NCBI RefSeq assembly: GCF_002887775.1
Contig: NZ_LOCM01000027.1
Span: 1 to 59,309, forward strand
From: Streptococcus penaeicida
Lineage (GTDB): Bacteria > Bacillota > Bacilli > Lactobacillales > Streptococcaceae
Direction: 5' to 3'
Length of the DNA: 59,309 nt
The first letter of the stretch is position 1. Every line of letters starts with the position of its first letter. A program made the position numbers and the translations under genes. Positions 21,082 to 31,577 of the stretch are shown here, in pieces. Below the pieces are notes generated by a model. The model did not search any database and was not told the DNA's origin. It was given only the letters and a program-made list of their open reading frames with translations.

Positions 21082-22239
21082 TCAGTCTTTCTGCTTCCTT
21101 TTTTCCAATTGTTGACGGCGAAACTCACTATTACCGATAAATTTTAGTAAATTAAAGAGTGGTGTCCGTTTTTCACCCCAAATTTCCAATCCTTCAATCA
21201 AGACCTCTAGTCCGAATAAGAGACCAAACATGAGCAGAACCCCACCGATACGACTCGAAACATTCAATAAGAGGGAAATCAATGAGAAGAGCATGGCAAT
21301 ACCATATACCACAAGCACAGCACCACGATGAGTGAAGCCCATTGAAAGCAAACGGTGGTGTAAATGCATTTTGTCAGGTTCGTAAAATTTTTTTCCTGAT
21401 AGGCTCCTTCGGATAATCGCTACCGCAGTATCCATAATTGGTACCCCGAGAATGATAACCGGGGTGACAACAACAACCGCAGTTGCATTCTTCAGACCTT
21501 GCAATGACAAGACACCAATCATAAACCCGATGAAAAGAGCTCCGGTATCTCCCAGATAAATCATTGCTGGGTGATAATTATAAGGGAAAAAACCTACAAT
21601 TGAAGCAATTAAAATCAAAATGGTGACCGTTAAAAAGAAGTCTGGCTGAGGCAAGAAGAAGTAGGATACAATAGCCATGGTTAAAAGGCTAATGATTGAC
21701 ACTCCAGAAACTAGGCCATCCAAGCCATCAATTAAATTGATAGCATTGGTAATAGAAACTATCCAAAGTATAGTTAAGATGAAAGTGACAATCGGCCCAA
21801 AGAAAACCAATGGTCCACCAAAAGGTACTTTGAAACTATCAAATCGGAACTCAGTGAATGCCCAAATAATAAAAGCACCAAAAAAAATGCCGAGCATTTT
21901 TAATTTGGGACTGATTTCAAATAAATCATCTATATAGCCTGTCACAGTAATCATCAAAGCCGCCATGACAACTGGAAAAATATAAACAAAATAGCTTTGT
22001 TTATCTATTAATATCGTTTCTGAAACTTTAGGCATCAAAATGAGAGTTGTGATGAAAAAGGAAATGAAGATTGCTAGTCCACCACTACTTGGCATGGTTA
22101 CCTTATTTACCCTTCTGGCGTTTGGTTCATCTACTGCTCCAACTTTAAAAGCTAGTAGACGAACCAGTGGGGTTAAGAACAAGGAAATCAGTAAGGCCCC
22201 TATTAGGATCAGAACATAATCAAATGTAAATGGAAACAT
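21082..22239 (-). CDS. gacO: Undecaprenyl-phosphate GlcNAc-1-phosphate transferase (TagO/WecA family)
   Basis: This 385-residue multi-spanning membrane enzyme transfers GlcNAc-1-P to undecaprenyl phosphate, the first step of the rhamnose wall polysaccharide (called gacO in S. pyogenes, rgpG in S. mutans). Family motifs are clear: GYIDDLFEI, NAINLIDGLDGLVSG and the cytoplasmic MHLHHRLLSMGF. I choose the ATG at 22239 (MFPFTFDY), four bases after the mecA stop; an in-frame TTG inside mecA is less likely. The neighbours mecA upstream and suf downstream match the arrangement I recall in pyogenic streptococci. Confidence 0.92.
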   Translation of the reverse strand: MFPFTFDYVLILIGALLISLFLTPLVRLLAFKVGAVDEPNARRVNKVTMPSSGGLAIFISFFITTLILMPKVSETILIDKQSYFVYIFPVVMAALMITVTGYIDDLFEISPKLKMLGIFFGAFIIWAFTEFRFDSFKVPFGGPLVFFGPIVTFILTILWIVSITNAINLIDGLDGLVSGVSIISLLTMAIVSYFFLPQPDFFLTVTILILIASIVGFFPYNYHPAMIYLGDTGALFIGFMIGVLSLQGLKNATAVVVVTPVIILGVPIMDTAVAIIRRSLSGKKFYEPDKMHLHHRLLSMGFTHRGAVLVVYGIAMLFSLISLLLNVSSRIGGVLLMFGLLFGLEVLIEGLEIWGEKRTPLFNLLKFIGNSEFRRQQLEKRKQKD

Positions 22240-22243
22240 TCTT

Positions 22244-23005
22244 TTACACCAATTCAATCTCTTTCAATTGTTCTACTGCTTGATCTTCAAGTAAGAGTGT
22301 CGCATGTTCTTGTAGATAGGCTCTCGTTTTCGTTCCAGGTAAAGCATGTTCAATCAAGCGAGCGTAGGTAATATTAGCAAAGTAAGGCGCTTGATTTTGC
22401 ACATCAATCAAAATAGTCATGTGGTAACGATTGGCATCTTTATATAATTCAGAAGCTTCAATTGGGAAGTCAACTGTTTTTGCAAAGTGCACTGTTTCTT
22501 CAATAGAAAGAAAATCAAAAACATAATGAACATAATCCAAAGGCTCAATCGTTTCATCAACCATTTCTTCAGAGTCGTTACTTGCATTTGGTTGATTCTC
22601 TTCCACAGCTTCTTCTAACATCTCTTCAATTTTTTCCAATTTTTCATGAGCATTGACATCGCCTTTTTCCATCATACTTTTTTCAATAGTTTTGAAAAAA
22701 TCTTCTGGAGACATCTGCGAAACATCTCCTAAATCAGCCAAGTCTTCAAAATCAATTTCTTTAGAAAGTTCTGATTTTGTCACGAAGACATCTAGGCGGT
22801 CTTTACGAGGTGTCACTCTGAAACTCAACATGCCACTATCTTTAAAGTTTTCTGGAAGATCTAATTCATCCATAACATTATAGAAGAATTCTTCAGTTTT
22901 TTCTTGAGGAATCAAGAAATCTTTCAACTCCATCCCTCTTTCTTCTAAATCATCCATACTAATTGTAATTTTTAGCGTCGTTTCGCTGATTTGTTTCATT
23001 TCCAT
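22244..23005 (-). CDS. mecA: ClpCP adaptor protein MecA
   Basis: MecA (253 residues) binds ClpC and delivers substrates, including competence factors, for degradation. The N-terminal substrate-binding region ([30 protein letters not shown]; key part [14 protein letters not shown]) and the C-terminal ClpC-binding region ([16 protein letters not shown]) are typical. An acidic, variable linker lies at about 120-150. The start ATG at 23005 is preceded by a good promoter. It is probably co-transcribed with gacO. Confidence 0.95.
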   Translation of the reverse strand: MEMKQISETTLKITISMDDLEERGMELKDFLIPQEKTEEFFYNVMDELDLPENFKDSGMLSFRVTPRKDRLDVFVTKSELSKEIDFEDLADLGDVSQMSPEDFFKTIEKSMMEKGDVNAHEKLEKIEEMLEEAVEENQPNASNDSEEMVDETIEPLDYVHYVFDFLSIEETVHFAKTVDFPIEASELYKDANRYHMTILIDVQNQAPYFANITYARLIEHALPGTKTRAYLQEHATLLLEDQAVEQLKEIELV

Positions 23006-23034
23006 AGTATATACCTCGCACGCGTAGTCATTCT

Positions 23035-23063
23035 ATTATACTCGAAAAGCAGGAATTTCGCAA
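23035..23063 (-). promoter_or_regulatory. mecA promoter
   Basis: The -35 TTGCGA (23058-23063) and -10 TATAAT (23035-23040) have 17-base spacing on the minus strand, 30 bases upstream of the mecA start. Confidence 0.65.
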
Positions 23064-23139
23064 TTTTGTGATTGATTCCAAGTTGGAACAAGAATTTTCA
23101 CTCATTTTCCATAAAATTTAGGGATACCAAGAGAAAGAA

Positions 23140-23161
23140 AAAGCCTTCCGAAGAAGGCCTA
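23140..23161. terminator. Terminator after uppP
   Basis: AGCCTTC and GAAGGCCT pair around CGAA. On the minus strand the hairpin is followed by TTTTTCTTTC. Confidence 0.75.
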
Positions 23162-23164
23162 GAT

Positions 23165-24004
23165 TTAAACAAATAGAGTAATAAAGAAGTAAACAATTAG
23201 GAGACTTCCCAAGACAATACGATATTTCCCAAAAATGGTAAAGTCATGTTTCTTAACATAATCTGTCAAGAATTTAATAGCTAGAAGACTGACAAGAAAA
23301 GCTGTCAAGCTTGCAACCAATAAGATTAAGAATTGTGAAAAAGCCAAATGGTTGCCATCAAGGAAGAACTTCACAGCTTTTAAACCACTATAGCCAAACA
23401 TGGTTGGAATGGCTAAAAAGAAAGTAAAATCAGCAGCAACCGGTCGACTTGTTCCCAAAATAATGGCGCCTAAAATTGTCGCACCAGAGCGACTTGTTCC
23501 TGGAACAATACTTAATACTTGGAAGCAACCTATGAGAAAGGCTGTTTTATATGACATTTTAGCTAAATCAGTGACTTGCGGAGCAACTGTTTCATTCCGT
23601 TTTTCAATCCAAAGAAATGCAAAACCATAAAGAATTAGCATCAAAGCAACAACAATAAAATTATAGAAGTGGGCTTCCATCCAATTATCCAACAATAAAC
23701 CAAAGATAGCTGATGGAATACAGGCTATCACAACTTTCAACCATAGTTGCCATGTTAATTGCACCTCACGCTCCGTCTTACCAGGTTGGAAGGGGTTTAA
23801 GCGATTGAAATAAATGACAATTACGGCAATAATAGCCCCAAGCTGAATAACGATATTAAACATGTCCATAAAAGACTTGTCTTGCTGCATTTTTACAAAT
23901 TCTTGAACAAGGATCAAATGTCCTGTACTAGAAATGGGTAACCATTCCGTAATACCTTCAATAATCCCGAAAAAGATAGCTTTTAATATTTCAAAAAATA
24001 ACAT
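23165..24004 (-). CDS. uppP: Undecaprenyl-diphosphatase UppP/BacA
   Basis: This 279-residue membrane enzyme recycles undecaprenyl pyrophosphate to the monophosphate carrier for wall synthesis; overexpression gives bacitracin resistance in other bacteria. Catalytic motifs are present: [17 protein letters not shown] near the N-terminus and [13 protein letters not shown] in the middle. About seven to eight hydrophobic segments follow. The start ATG at 24004 follows GAGGAG. It is monocistronic, with a terminator behind it. Confidence 0.95.
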   Translation of the reverse strand: MLFFEILKAIFFGIIEGITEWLPISSTGHLILVQEFVKMQQDKSFMDMFNIVIQLGAIIAVIVIYFNRLNPFQPGKTEREVQLTWQLWLKVVIACIPSAIFGLLLDNWMEAHFYNFIVVALMLILYGFAFLWIEKRNETVAPQVTDLAKMSYKTAFLIGCFQVLSIVPGTSRSGATILGAIILGTSRPVAADFTFFLAIPTMFGYSGLKAVKFFLDGNHLAFSQFLILLVASLTAFLVSLLAIKFLTDYVKKHDFTIFGKYRIVLGSLLIVYFFITLFV

Positions 24005-24108
24005 AATTACTCCTCATTTTCAATAGAACTATTGTAACAGAATCTATCTGAAAATGTTAGTTTTGTGAATAAAAAATATTAGAGAATCTAGTTGGTACCA
24101 TACCTAGC

Positions 24109-26016
24109 TTAAAAGGCACCCCCACCGCCGCCTCCGCCACCGCCGGAGAAGCCACCACCTGAAAAACCACCTGAACTACTTCCCGACGAAACGCTAAAGT
24201 GACTAGCATTTGCCGCTGCCATACTTGAGCTGGTCAAATTATTAGTCATCCCATACATAAAGGGATGAATCTGAGAGTATTGATGACCCAAGTTCTTATC
24301 TTCCAATTGAATACCATGAAGAATCATATATTTCTCAACCTGATCAGCAAAACCAAACATACTAGCATAAACCAGCATTCTATTCCAAACAACCAAGCTT
24401 TCAACTTCTGCTTTTTCAAAATGGTCAATGTCTTTAAGCATCTGAATAAAAGCATCCCAAGGCTGACGGGCAACTTGACCTTCTTGAGTTATGACCCCTT
24501 GTAAAATATCACCAGTCGGTTTTTTATTGATTTTAAAAATACATACGATAGCAATTAAGGCAAGTACAATATCGATAATCAAATGACGACCACCAGCTAC
24601 TGCCATCACATAAAAGCCAAGGCAAATAAGGACGCCAACAACGCCAACTAAGAAGAGATTAGCCAAACCAAGATAGACTTTTTCTTTACCATTCATGGGA
24701 CGGTAATAATTATCACTTTCTGTGCCAATACTAATTTTAACCGAATCCGTCAGATTCCGGAAGGCACGGTTAAGTTTGTCTAAATGCTCCTGGCCACGCG
24801 CATTCATCTGGCGTTGCAACTCTTGACCTGAGTATTGCTTTTTGAGCTTACGCTCAATTCCAGAATCAAAGAAATAATCTGCAAATAATTGGTTTGGTTT
24901 TAGCTTTTTCTCATCCCCAAAAGCCATGCGGACGAAGGATTTTTCAAAATCAGCCAAATGACTCTCATCTAATAATGTCAGGTAATAGCCGTCACTTTCT
25001 TTTTCCATGATAATCGCTTTGCGATCAACCAGGTCAAGCAAGGTAGCCTGAATGAGATTTTCAAAAGAAATGTCATCATCCTTGAAAGTTGACTGACTAG
25101 GGTTTAGCTTGTGAAGATTTAAATGGAATATCTTTTCGGCAATAATTAGTGGGGATTGGTCGCCCGGCAAGGCATAAAGACGTTGATCTTTTTTATTGCT
25201 GTATTTATAAACAGAATTTTTAAAGAGGAACCAACAAAGAGCTGCAAGAGCAAACAAGATAGCTACTATAATATAGACGTAATAATTGACAATATTATGG
25301 GCTAATTTAGTGTTTTTAGCAATGTTGGTTTCAGTTGTTTTGAAGCTCGATAAATAATTTTGGTCCAGAGCTGTTCCAGAGATGATAGCACTATCCCAAT
25401 AACCATGTAATTCTAAAACACCATTTACCTCTGAAGCCTTAATATTAATTTTGTCTTTATTTTTTACATGAGCACCTGATGAAAAGTAGCCACGATGCAT
25501 GTACATTTCTTGCTCTTGACTAGACTTTTGACTATCAATGGTGAAATGAACCTGATCAATGGACTTATCCCAATCAGATATTGGTTTCCAATTTAAGACA
25601 GCAATATCCTTATACTTGTATAAAATATTTGTCAGTTTCCATTTAACAATAAGTTTAACTTTGTCAGAAGAATCTCCAGCGTTGTAGACCTTTAAGCGAT
25701 AACCATCGCCAAGATCTTCTAAAAAAGTGCTAACCTCTACTTTTTGATCATTTCTATAGGCTTCCACTTGTGGCTCAGCTTGAATAGTAAAACCACTAGG
25801 CATATTGCCAGCTTTCCCAAGACTGACGTACTGACCGCCATAACTGGTGCTAAAGATATAGGTAACTTCTTGAGTAAAGTCAGCACTATTATCCTCATTG
25901 ATATGTAGATGACCTTCATAAAGCGGTATACGATAATCTACTTCACCAGCAAAAACAGTGCCGGTCAAAAAAGATATGATCAAAACTAAGCTCAATAAGA
26001 AGCGTTTTATAGTCAT
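24109..26016 (-). CDS. DUF2207-family membrane protein with glycine-rich tail
   Basis: The 635-residue protein has a signal peptide (residues 1-23, ending VFA/GE), a beta-rich extracellular DUF2207 domain (about 25-240), a membrane helix at about 245-265 and a cytoplasmic segment. Two further helices lie near 450-495. The C-terminal tail (FSGGGFSGGGGG) is Gly-rich and low in complexity. The layout matches the widespread DUF2207 family, whose role is not established; a link to envelope functions is only a guess from topology. It is single-gene and transcribed away from the ABC transporter. Confidence 0.85.
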   Translation of the reverse strand: MTIKRFLLSLVLIISFLTGTVFAGEVDYRIPLYEGHLHINEDNSADFTQEVTYIFSTSYGGQYVSLGKAGNMPSGFTIQAEPQVEAYRNDQKVEVSTFLEDLGDGYRLKVYNAGDSSDKVKLIVKWKLTNILYKYKDIAVLNWKPISDWDKSIDQVHFTIDSQKSSQEQEMYMHRGYFSSGAHVKNKDKINIKASEVNGVLELHGYWDSAIISGTALDQNYLSSFKTTETNIAKNTKLAHNIVNYYVYIIVAILFALAALCWFLFKNSVYKYSNKKDQRLYALPGDQSPLIIAEKIFHLNLHKLNPSQSTFKDDDISFENLIQATLLDLVDRKAIIMEKESDGYYLTLLDESHLADFEKSFVRMAFGDEKKLKPNQLFADYFFDSGIERKLKKQYSGQELQRQMNARGQEHLDKLNRAFRNLTDSVKISIGTESDNYYRPMNGKEKVYLGLANLFLVGVVGVLICLGFYVMAVAGGRHLIIDIVLALIAIVCIFKINKKPTGDILQGVITQEGQVARQPWDAFIQMLKDIDHFEKAEVESLVVWNRMLVYASMFGFADQVEKYMILHGIQLEDKNLGHQYSQIHPFMYGMTNNLTSSSMAAANASHFSVSSGSSSGGFSGGGFSGGGGGGGGGAF

Positions 26017-26143
26017 GCGATTACCCTACTTTCTAGCTCATATTTTATCACAAAAAATAAGGTAAATAAAAGAATTACTGGATTATAAAATTCTTATTTT
26101 TAATCAATCATTTGTATATTTTTCCATCTTTAAACAAAAATGA

Positions 26144-26172
26144 TTGAAATCACTATCCATTTGCTGTAAAAT
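26144..26172 (+). promoter_or_regulatory. Promoter of the amino-acid ABC transporter operon
   Basis: The -35 TTGAAA (26144-26149) and -10 TAAAAT (26167-26172) are spaced by 17 bases, 34 bases upstream of the start codon. Confidence 0.65.
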
Positions 26173-26205
26173 AGTTGGATATATTATGAAAGTTGGAGTT
26201 TTTCT

Positions 26206-27777
26206 ATGAAAAAGCTATTACTGAGCTGCTTCGTTGCCTGTCTATTTCTTTTTGGAAATGTCAGCCAAGCTCAAGCAGATTCCTATTTACGTGTCGGAAT
26301 GGAAGCCGCATATGCACCATTCAACTGGACACAAGATACAAATGCCAATGGTGCAGTTCCAATCGAGGGCACCAATCAATTTGCCAATGGTTATGACGTT
26401 CAAGTTGCTAAAAAAGTTGCCAAGTCACTAAATAAGAAACTATTGGTTGTCAAAACATCATGGACTGGACTTATTCCGGCCTTAACTTCTGGTAAAATCG
26501 ATATGATTGCGGCAGGGATGAGTCCTACAGAAGAACGCAAAAAAGAGATTGCTTTTTCGGATGCTTATTATACAAGTGAGCCAGTTCTCGTTGTTAAAGC
26601 AGACAGCAAATTCGCTAAAGCTAAATCTTTAGAAGATCTTTCTGGGGCAAAAATCACTGCTCAACAAGGGGTTTGGCACGTTAACCTGATTTCTCAAATT
26701 AAAGGAGTAAAGGCACAAACACCTATGGGAGACTTCTCACAAATGCGCCAGGCCCTATCTTCTTCTGTCATTGATGCTTATATCTCCGAGAGACCAGAAG
26801 CCATGACCGCAGAAAATGCCAATAGTTCATTTAAAATGGTCTCTTTGAAAAAAGGATTCACCGTTAATGCTTCAGATGCTGCCATAGCGGTTGGTATGCG
26901 CCAGGATGACAATCGTATTAATCAGGTTAACACTGTTCTTTCCTCTTTAAAAAACAAAGACCGTGTGGCTTTGATGGACAAGATGGTCAGCTTGCAACCA
27001 AAAGAAAAGAAATCAACCGATGCGGCTAAACCTTCTTTCTTTAACCAAATGTGGAACATCGCCAAAACCAATTGGAAACAATTCCTACGGGGTACTGGTT
27101 TAACCCTTCTTATCTCGACAATTGGTACAATTGTTGGTTTGATCATCGGACTTCTTATTGGAATCTACCGTACTGCTCCAACAGCAAAAAATAAAGCTAT
27201 GGCTATCCTACAAAAACTCTTTGGTTGGTTCCTAAATGTCTATATCGAGGTTTTCCGTGGCACACCAATGATTGTTCAATCAATGGTTATCTATTACGGT
27301 ACAGCACAAGCATTTGGTATTTCCATCGATCGTACCCTTGCAGCCATCTTTATTGTTTCTATCAATACGGGTGCTTATATGACTGAAATTGTTCGTGGTG
27401 GTATTTTTGCCGTTGACAAAGGTCAGTTTGAAGCTGCAACTGCACTAGGTTTTACACATGGTCAGACCATGCGTAAAATTGTACTCCCTCAAGTTATACG
27501 TAACATCTTACCTGCAACCGGAAACGAGTTTGTCATTAATATTAAAGATACATCCGTATTGAACGTTATTTCAGTAGTTGAACTTTACTTCTCAGGAAAC
27601 ACAGTTGCAACTCAAAATTACCAATACTTCCAAACTTTCTCTGTAATTGCCGTCATCTACTTTATCTTAACCTTCACAGTTACTAGAATACTACGTTATG
27701 TAGAGCGTCGTCTAGATGATGATAACTATACAACGATTGCAAGAGAAATGCCTTTAGAGGAGGCTACTAATGTCTAA
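26206..27777 (+). CDS. Amino-acid ABC transporter, fused substrate-binding and permease protein (GlnP type)
   Basis: This 523-residue fusion has a signal peptide (1-25, ending AQA), a family 3 solute-binding domain (about 27-260; [34 protein letters not shown]), and a permease domain (about 290-510) with the EAA-type loop [22 protein letters not shown]. Such fusions in streptococci import glutamine, glutamate or arginine; substrate specificity cannot be fixed from sequence. The gene has its own promoter, and its end overlaps the ATPase start by 8 bases. Confidence 0.9.
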   Translation: MKKLLLSCFVACLFLFGNVSQAQADSYLRVGMEAAYAPFNWTQDTNANGAVPIEGTNQFANGYDVQVAKKVAKSLNKKLLVVKTSWTGLIPALTSGKIDMIAAGMSPTEERKKEIAFSDAYYTSEPVLVVKADSKFAKAKSLEDLSGAKITAQQGVWHVNLISQIKGVKAQTPMGDFSQMRQALSSSVIDAYISERPEAMTAENANSSFKMVSLKKGFTVNASDAAIAVGMRQDDNRINQVNTVLSSLKNKDRVALMDKMVSLQPKEKKSTDAAKPSFFNQMWNIAKTNWKQFLRGTGLTLLISTIGTIVGLIIGLLIGIYRTAPTAKNKAMAILQKLFGWFLNVYIEVFRGTPMIVQSMVIYYGTAQAFGISIDRTLAAIFIVSINTGAYMTEIVRGGIFAVDKGQFEAATALGFTHGQTMRKIVLPQVIRNILPATGNEFVINIKDTSVLNVISVVELYFSGNTVATQNYQYFQTFSVIAVIYFILTFTVTRILRYVERRLDDDNYTTIAREMPLEEATNV

Positions 27778-28510
27778 TCCTATTATTGAAATCAAACATT
27801 TAAAAAAATCCTATGGCCAAAACGAAGTTTTAAAAGATATCTCCCTTACCGTTCACAAAGGTGAGGTTATCTCCATCATTGGTTCCTCAGGTTCAGGAAA
27901 GTCGACACTTCTGCGCTCCATTAATCTTTTAGAAGAGCCAAGCGACGGACAAGTCTTATTCCATGGCGAAAACGTACTTGATGACAATTACAATTTGAGC
28001 CATTATCGCGAAAAATTAGGCATGGTTTTCCAATCCTTTAATCTTTTTGAAAATCTAAACGTTTTGGAAAATGCCATTGTCGCCCAGACAACAGTTCTGA
28101 AGCGAAATCGTACAGAAGCTGAAAAAATTGCTAAAGAAAACCTTAATACTGTCGGTATGACTGAACAATATTGGCAAGCCAAACCAAAACAGCTTTCAGG
28201 AGGACAAAAACAAAGAGTTGCAATTGCTCGAGCTCTTTCTGTCAATCCCGAAGCCATGCTCTTTGACGAACCAACTTCAGCTCTTGACCCAGAAATGGTT
28301 GGCGAAGTATTAAAAACCATGCAGGACTTAGCAAAATCAGGTTTAACTATGATTATCGTTACCCATGAAATGGATTTTGCTCAAGAGGTTTCCAATCGTG
28401 TCATCTTTATGGATAAAGGTGTTATCGCTGAGGAAGGGACACCTCAAGAAATTTTTGAAAATCCAAAGGAAGAAAGAACAAAAGAGTTCTTACAGCGCTT
28501 CTTAAAATAG
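27770..28510 (+). CDS. Amino-acid ABC transporter ATPase (GlnQ type)
   Basis: This 246-residue ATPase powers the preceding permease. Visible motifs are Walker [10 protein letters not shown] (about 37-45), Q-loop MVFQSFNLF, signature [15 protein letters not shown], Walker [13 protein letters not shown] and the switch His in IVTHEMDFA. It starts inside the end of the permease gene and is followed by a terminator. Confidence 0.95.
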   Translation: MSNPIIEIKHLKKSYGQNEVLKDISLTVHKGEVISIIGSSGSGKSTLLRSINLLEEPSDGQVLFHGENVLDDNYNLSHYREKLGMVFQSFNLFENLNVLENAIVAQTTVLKRNRTEAEKIAKENLNTVGMTEQYWQAKPKQLSGGQKQRVAIARALSVNPEAMLFDEPTSALDPEMVGEVLKTMQDLAKSGLTMIIVTHEMDFAQEVSNRVIFMDKGVIAEEGTPQEIFENPKEERTKEFLQRFLK

Positions 28511-28554
28511 AGAGATTCTATTCCTTTTACAGAAATATCAACCAAATAATGAGG

Positions 28555-28582
28555 GCTAGGAATAAAATCCTAGCTTTCATTT
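28555..28582 (+). terminator. Terminator of the ABC transporter operon
   Basis: GCTAGGA (28555-28561) pairs with TCCTAGC (28568-28574) and is followed by TTTCATTTT. Confidence 0.75.
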
Positions 28583-28665
28583 TATCACAAAACACTTTAC
28601 CGGTTAAGTATTTTATGATATACTAGCCTTTGTTAACGTTAATAATTTATCAATAGGAGGTAACT

Positions 28666-28782
28666 ATGGCCGAAAAAACTGACTTGGCGTCAGCTTACCG
28701 CAGACTAGAAAGTCCAAACATAAAAACAAAAAAACGTGCTCTAAAAATTATTCATGAGCATAAGAGAACTGGGAAGAAATAA
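28666..28782 (+). CDS. Conserved 38-residue basic protein
   Basis: The ATG at 28666 is preceded by a perfect AGGAGG five bases away. The product is MAEKTDLASAYRRLESPN followed by IKTKKRALKIIHEHKRTGKK, 38 residues and very basic. A possible promoter (TTACCG, 16 bases, TATACT at 28619-28624) lies upstream, and strong terminators stand on both sides, so it is an independent small gene. I recall near-identical short proteins in other streptococci, sometimes labelled putative metal homeostasis protein; that function is not visible here. Confidence 0.8.
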   Translation: MAEKTDLASAYRRLESPNIKTKKRALKIIHEHKRTGKK

Positions 28783-28808
28783 ATCGACCCATCTATAAAG
28801 TCAGACAC

Positions 28809-28849
28809 AAAAAGCCTTGAGACAATTCCCTCCGTCTCAAGGCTTTTTC
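28809..28849. terminator. Bidirectional terminator between the small protein gene and the SPFH gene
   Basis: AAAAAGCCTTGAGAC pairs perfectly with GTCTCAAGGCTTTTT around a 10-base loop. It serves both converging genes. Confidence 0.9.
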
Positions 28850-29740
28850 TTATTTAACTTTTAAAGCTGATAACACTTGTGTTCTGATATCATCCACACC
28901 ATTTGGAGTATTTGGTAAGAATAAGGTTTGGTTTCCTTTAGAAGCAAAAGTATTTAAGGTATCCAAATATTGGTTAGTCAAGAGAATTGACATGATTTGT
29001 TCCTCATTCAGACTAATGTTAGCTTCTTTCAATTCTTGGATAGATTCAGCTAAACCATCGACAATGGCTTTACGTTGTTGAGCAATACCAACCCCGTGTA
29101 GACGATCTTTTTCCGCTTCCGCTGACGCCGCAGTAACAATTTTAATTTTATCCGCTTCTGCTAACTCTTGGGCTGCCACACGTTTACGTTGAGCCGCATT
29201 TATCTCATTCATCGACTGTTTTACTTCAGCATCTGGCTCAACTTTAGTAATCAAGGTTTTAACAATAATGTAACCGTAAGTTGACATTTCTTCAGCCACT
29301 TGGTGTTGAACTTCTAGGGCAATTTCATCTTTTTTCTCAAAGAGTTCATCTAGAGTTAATTTAGGAACTGAAGAACGAAGAGCATCTTCAATGTATGATT
29401 TGATTTGAGCTTCTGGTTTCATCAATTTATAGTAAGCATCAGTGACATTATTTTCGTTAACGCGGTATTGTGTTGCAATATTTAAGGTAACAAAAACGTT
29501 ATCTTTTGTCTTGGTTTCGACAATAATTTCAGTTTGCAATAAGCGTAATTGAACTCTTGCTGCAATTTTATCAATACCAAAGGGCAATCTTAAATGGATA
29601 CCACTTTGAGAAGTTGCTTGGTATTTCCCAAAGCGTTCGACAATAGCAACAGTTTGTTGTTTAACAACATAAAGCGTGCTAGCGATGATAGATAGGACAA
29701 GAACAACTAAGAAAACAAATAATATGAGTGAAATTAACAT
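28850..29740 (-). CDS. SPFH/band 7 domain membrane protein (stomatin-like)
   Basis: The 296-residue protein has one N-terminal membrane helix (residues 3-26) followed by an SPFH domain (VERFGKYQATSQSGIHLRLPFG), a coiled-coil rich in Ala/Glu (about 190-240), and a short C-terminal tail. Family members scaffold membrane microdomains and regulate proteases. No nfeD-like partner is adjacent, so the specific role is open. It has a near-consensus promoter and its own terminator. Confidence 0.9.
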   Translation of the reverse strand: MLISLILFVFLVVLVLSIIASTLYVVKQQTVAIVERFGKYQATSQSGIHLRLPFGIDKIAARVQLRLLQTEIIVETKTKDNVFVTLNIATQYRVNENNVTDAYYKLMKPEAQIKSYIEDALRSSVPKLTLDELFEKKDEIALEVQHQVAEEMSTYGYIIVKTLITKVEPDAEVKQSMNEINAAQRKRVAAQELAEADKIKIVTAASAEAEKDRLHGVGIAQQRKAIVDGLAESIQELKEANISLNEEQIMSILLTNQYLDTLNTFASKGNQTLFLPNTPNGVDDIRTQVLSALKVK

Positions 29741-29817
29741 ATTTCTCCTTTTTAAGTAGAGCTAGCGATGTCACACCTTACAGGCCTTGCTGCATCTTGA
29801 CTTATTGATATAAGACA

Positions 29818-29845
29818 ATTATAATCAATTTCTTATTTTTGTCAA
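29818..29845 (-). promoter_or_regulatory. Promoter of the SPFH gene
   Basis: Perfect consensus boxes TTGACA (29840-29845) and TATAAT (29818-29823) with 16-base spacing lie 78 bases upstream of the start codon on the minus strand. Confidence 0.75.
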
Positions 29846-29877
29846 ATATATTGCCATCAAAAAATAAGATTTTTTTG

Positions 29878-29908
29878 TCGAAAAAAAGTAAGGTTTTCAC
29901 CTTACTTT
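29878..29908 (-). terminator. Terminator after fakA
   Basis: AAAGTAAGGT pairs with ACCTTACTTT around a 4-base loop, followed on the minus strand by a T-rich stretch. Confidence 0.8.
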
Positions 29909-29912
29909 TCGC

Positions 29913-31577
29913 TTATTCGACACTCATGAGATATGGATAAACTGGTTGATCTCCTTGATGGATTTCAACTTCAACATCCTCATATTTTTCTTCGATATAG
30001 TCAGCAACTTCTTCTGCAAGTGCTGAATCGCCATCTTCGCCGACGAAGATTGTCACAATTTCACTATCGTCATCTAGCATGTGATCAAATGTTGATTTCA
30101 TAGCAGTCTCAACTGTTGGGTCAGAAACTAAAATTTTTCCATCGACCATTCCTAGGTAGTCATGTTCATGAATTTCTAAACCATCAATAGTTGTATCTCT
30201 AACAGCTAAAGTTAATGAACCACTAGTTACATCAGAAAGACTCGCTGTCATATCAGCAACATTTTCTTCTAATGATTTACTTGCATCAAAAGCGAGTAAG
30301 CTAGTGAAGCCTTGTGGTACCGTTTTTGTCTCAACAACTGCTGCTGGAATATCAACAACATCTGCAGCTGATTGGGCAGCCATAAAGATATTTTTATTAT
30401 TTGGTAAAATAATAACATTTTTAGCGTTAACTGATTCAATAGCTTTAACAATATCTTCAGTAGAAGGGTTCATGGTTTGACCACCAGAAATAATGTAGTC
30501 AACACCTTGGGCAGTGAAGATATCAGCTAAGCCTTGACCTGCTACAACTGCAATTATACCATATTCTTTAGCTTCTTCTTTAGGTTGACTAGAATTAGTC
30601 TTCTCAACTTGAGCATCATGCTGATTACGCATATTATCAACTTTAACTTTTACTAAAGCACCATATTTAAGACCTTCTTGCATTACAAGACCTGGATCTT
30701 CTGTATGGACATGGACTTTAACAATCTCATCATCATTGACAACCATTAAAGAATCACCGAGATTGCTTAAGTAACCTTGGAATTCTTCATAATTGAATTC
30801 TTTGACATAAGTTGGACCTTGACGCAAACCAACCATGATTTCAGTACAGTAACCGTAAGTAATATCTTCAGTTGCTACATGACCTACAACGGCTTTATGA
30901 TGCTCTGCATTAATCATTTCTGACATATTAGCAGGAGTTGCTTTAAAATCTTCGGAAGCAATATAGTCGCCATTTAAGGCAGACATAAAGCCTTCATAAA
31001 TAAAGACAAGACCTTGTCCACCAGAGTCAACAACACCTACTTCTTTTAATACTGGAAGTAAGTCAGGCGTTTTAGCTAAAGCTTTTTTAGCACCTTTAAG
31101 TGCTGAAGCCATAACTTCAACAGCATCGTTTGTTGATTCTGCTTTTTTCAAAGCCGCACTAGCAGCGCCACGAGATACTGTTAAAATAGTACCTTCAACT
31201 GGTTTCATTACAGCTTTATAAGCCACTTCAACGCCAGCTTGGAAAGCTTGTGCCAAATCTTGACCATCTAATTCAACTTTACCTTTGATGCTTTGACCAA
31301 ATCCACGGAAAATTTGTGACGTAATAACGCCTGAGTTTCCACGTGCTCCCATTAAAAGCCCTTTGGATAGAATTTGCCCAACTTCACCAACAGTATCTGC
31401 TGGTTTGTTAGCAACTTCTTTGGCACCATTATCCATTGTCATTCCCATATTTGTACCGGTATCTCCATCTGGTACAGGGAAAACATTTAAGGAATTAACA
31501 TATTCTGCTTGCTTACCGAGACGCGTTGCCGCGGCTTGTATCATTTCTTGAAACAAGCTTGCTGTAATATTTGACAC
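29913..31577 (-). CDS. fakA: Fatty acid kinase ATP-binding subunit FakA (DAK2/YloV family)
   Basis: The 554-residue protein has an N-terminal DhaL-like nucleotide domain with the metal-binding FPVPDGDTGTNMG motif (about 33-45), a middle domain and a C-terminal region typical of YloV/FakA. In S. aureus and streptococci FakA with FakB proteins phosphorylates exogenous fatty acids. The start is GTG at 31577, overlapping the stop of the preceding gene as TAGTG, with GGAG upstream. No fakB lies nearby. Confidence 0.9.
   Translation of the reverse strand: MSNITASLFQEMIQAAATRLGKQAEYVNSLNVFPVPDGDTGTNMGMTMDNGAKEVANKPADTVGEVGQILSKGLLMGARGNSGVITSQIFRGFGQSIKGKVELDGQDLAQAFQAGVEVAYKAVMKPVEGTILTVSRGAASAALKKAESTNDAVEVMASALKGAKKALAKTPDLLPVLKEVGVVDSGGQGLVFIYEGFMSALNGDYIASEDFKATPANMSEMINAEHHKAVVGHVATEDITYGYCTEIMVGLRQGPTYVKEFNYEEFQGYLSNLGDSLMVVNDDEIVKVHVHTEDPGLVMQEGLKYGALVKVKVDNMRNQHDAQVEKTNSSQPKEEAKEYGIIAVVAGQGLADIFTAQGVDYIISGGQTMNPSTEDIVKAIESVNAKNVIILPNNKNIFMAAQSAADVVDIPAAVVETKTVPQGFTSLLAFDASKSLEENVADMTASLSDVTSGSLTLAVRDTTIDGLEIHEHDYLGMVDGKILVSDPTVETAMKSTFDHMLDDDSEIVTIFVGEDGDSALAEEVADYIEEKYEDVEVEIHQGDQPVYPYLMSVE

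Noticed and set aside
24109..24190. Collagen-like or repeat-expansion tract at the end of the DUF2207 protein
   Set aside because: The Gly-rich SGGGGG tail is typical of this family and lacks a GXY pattern.
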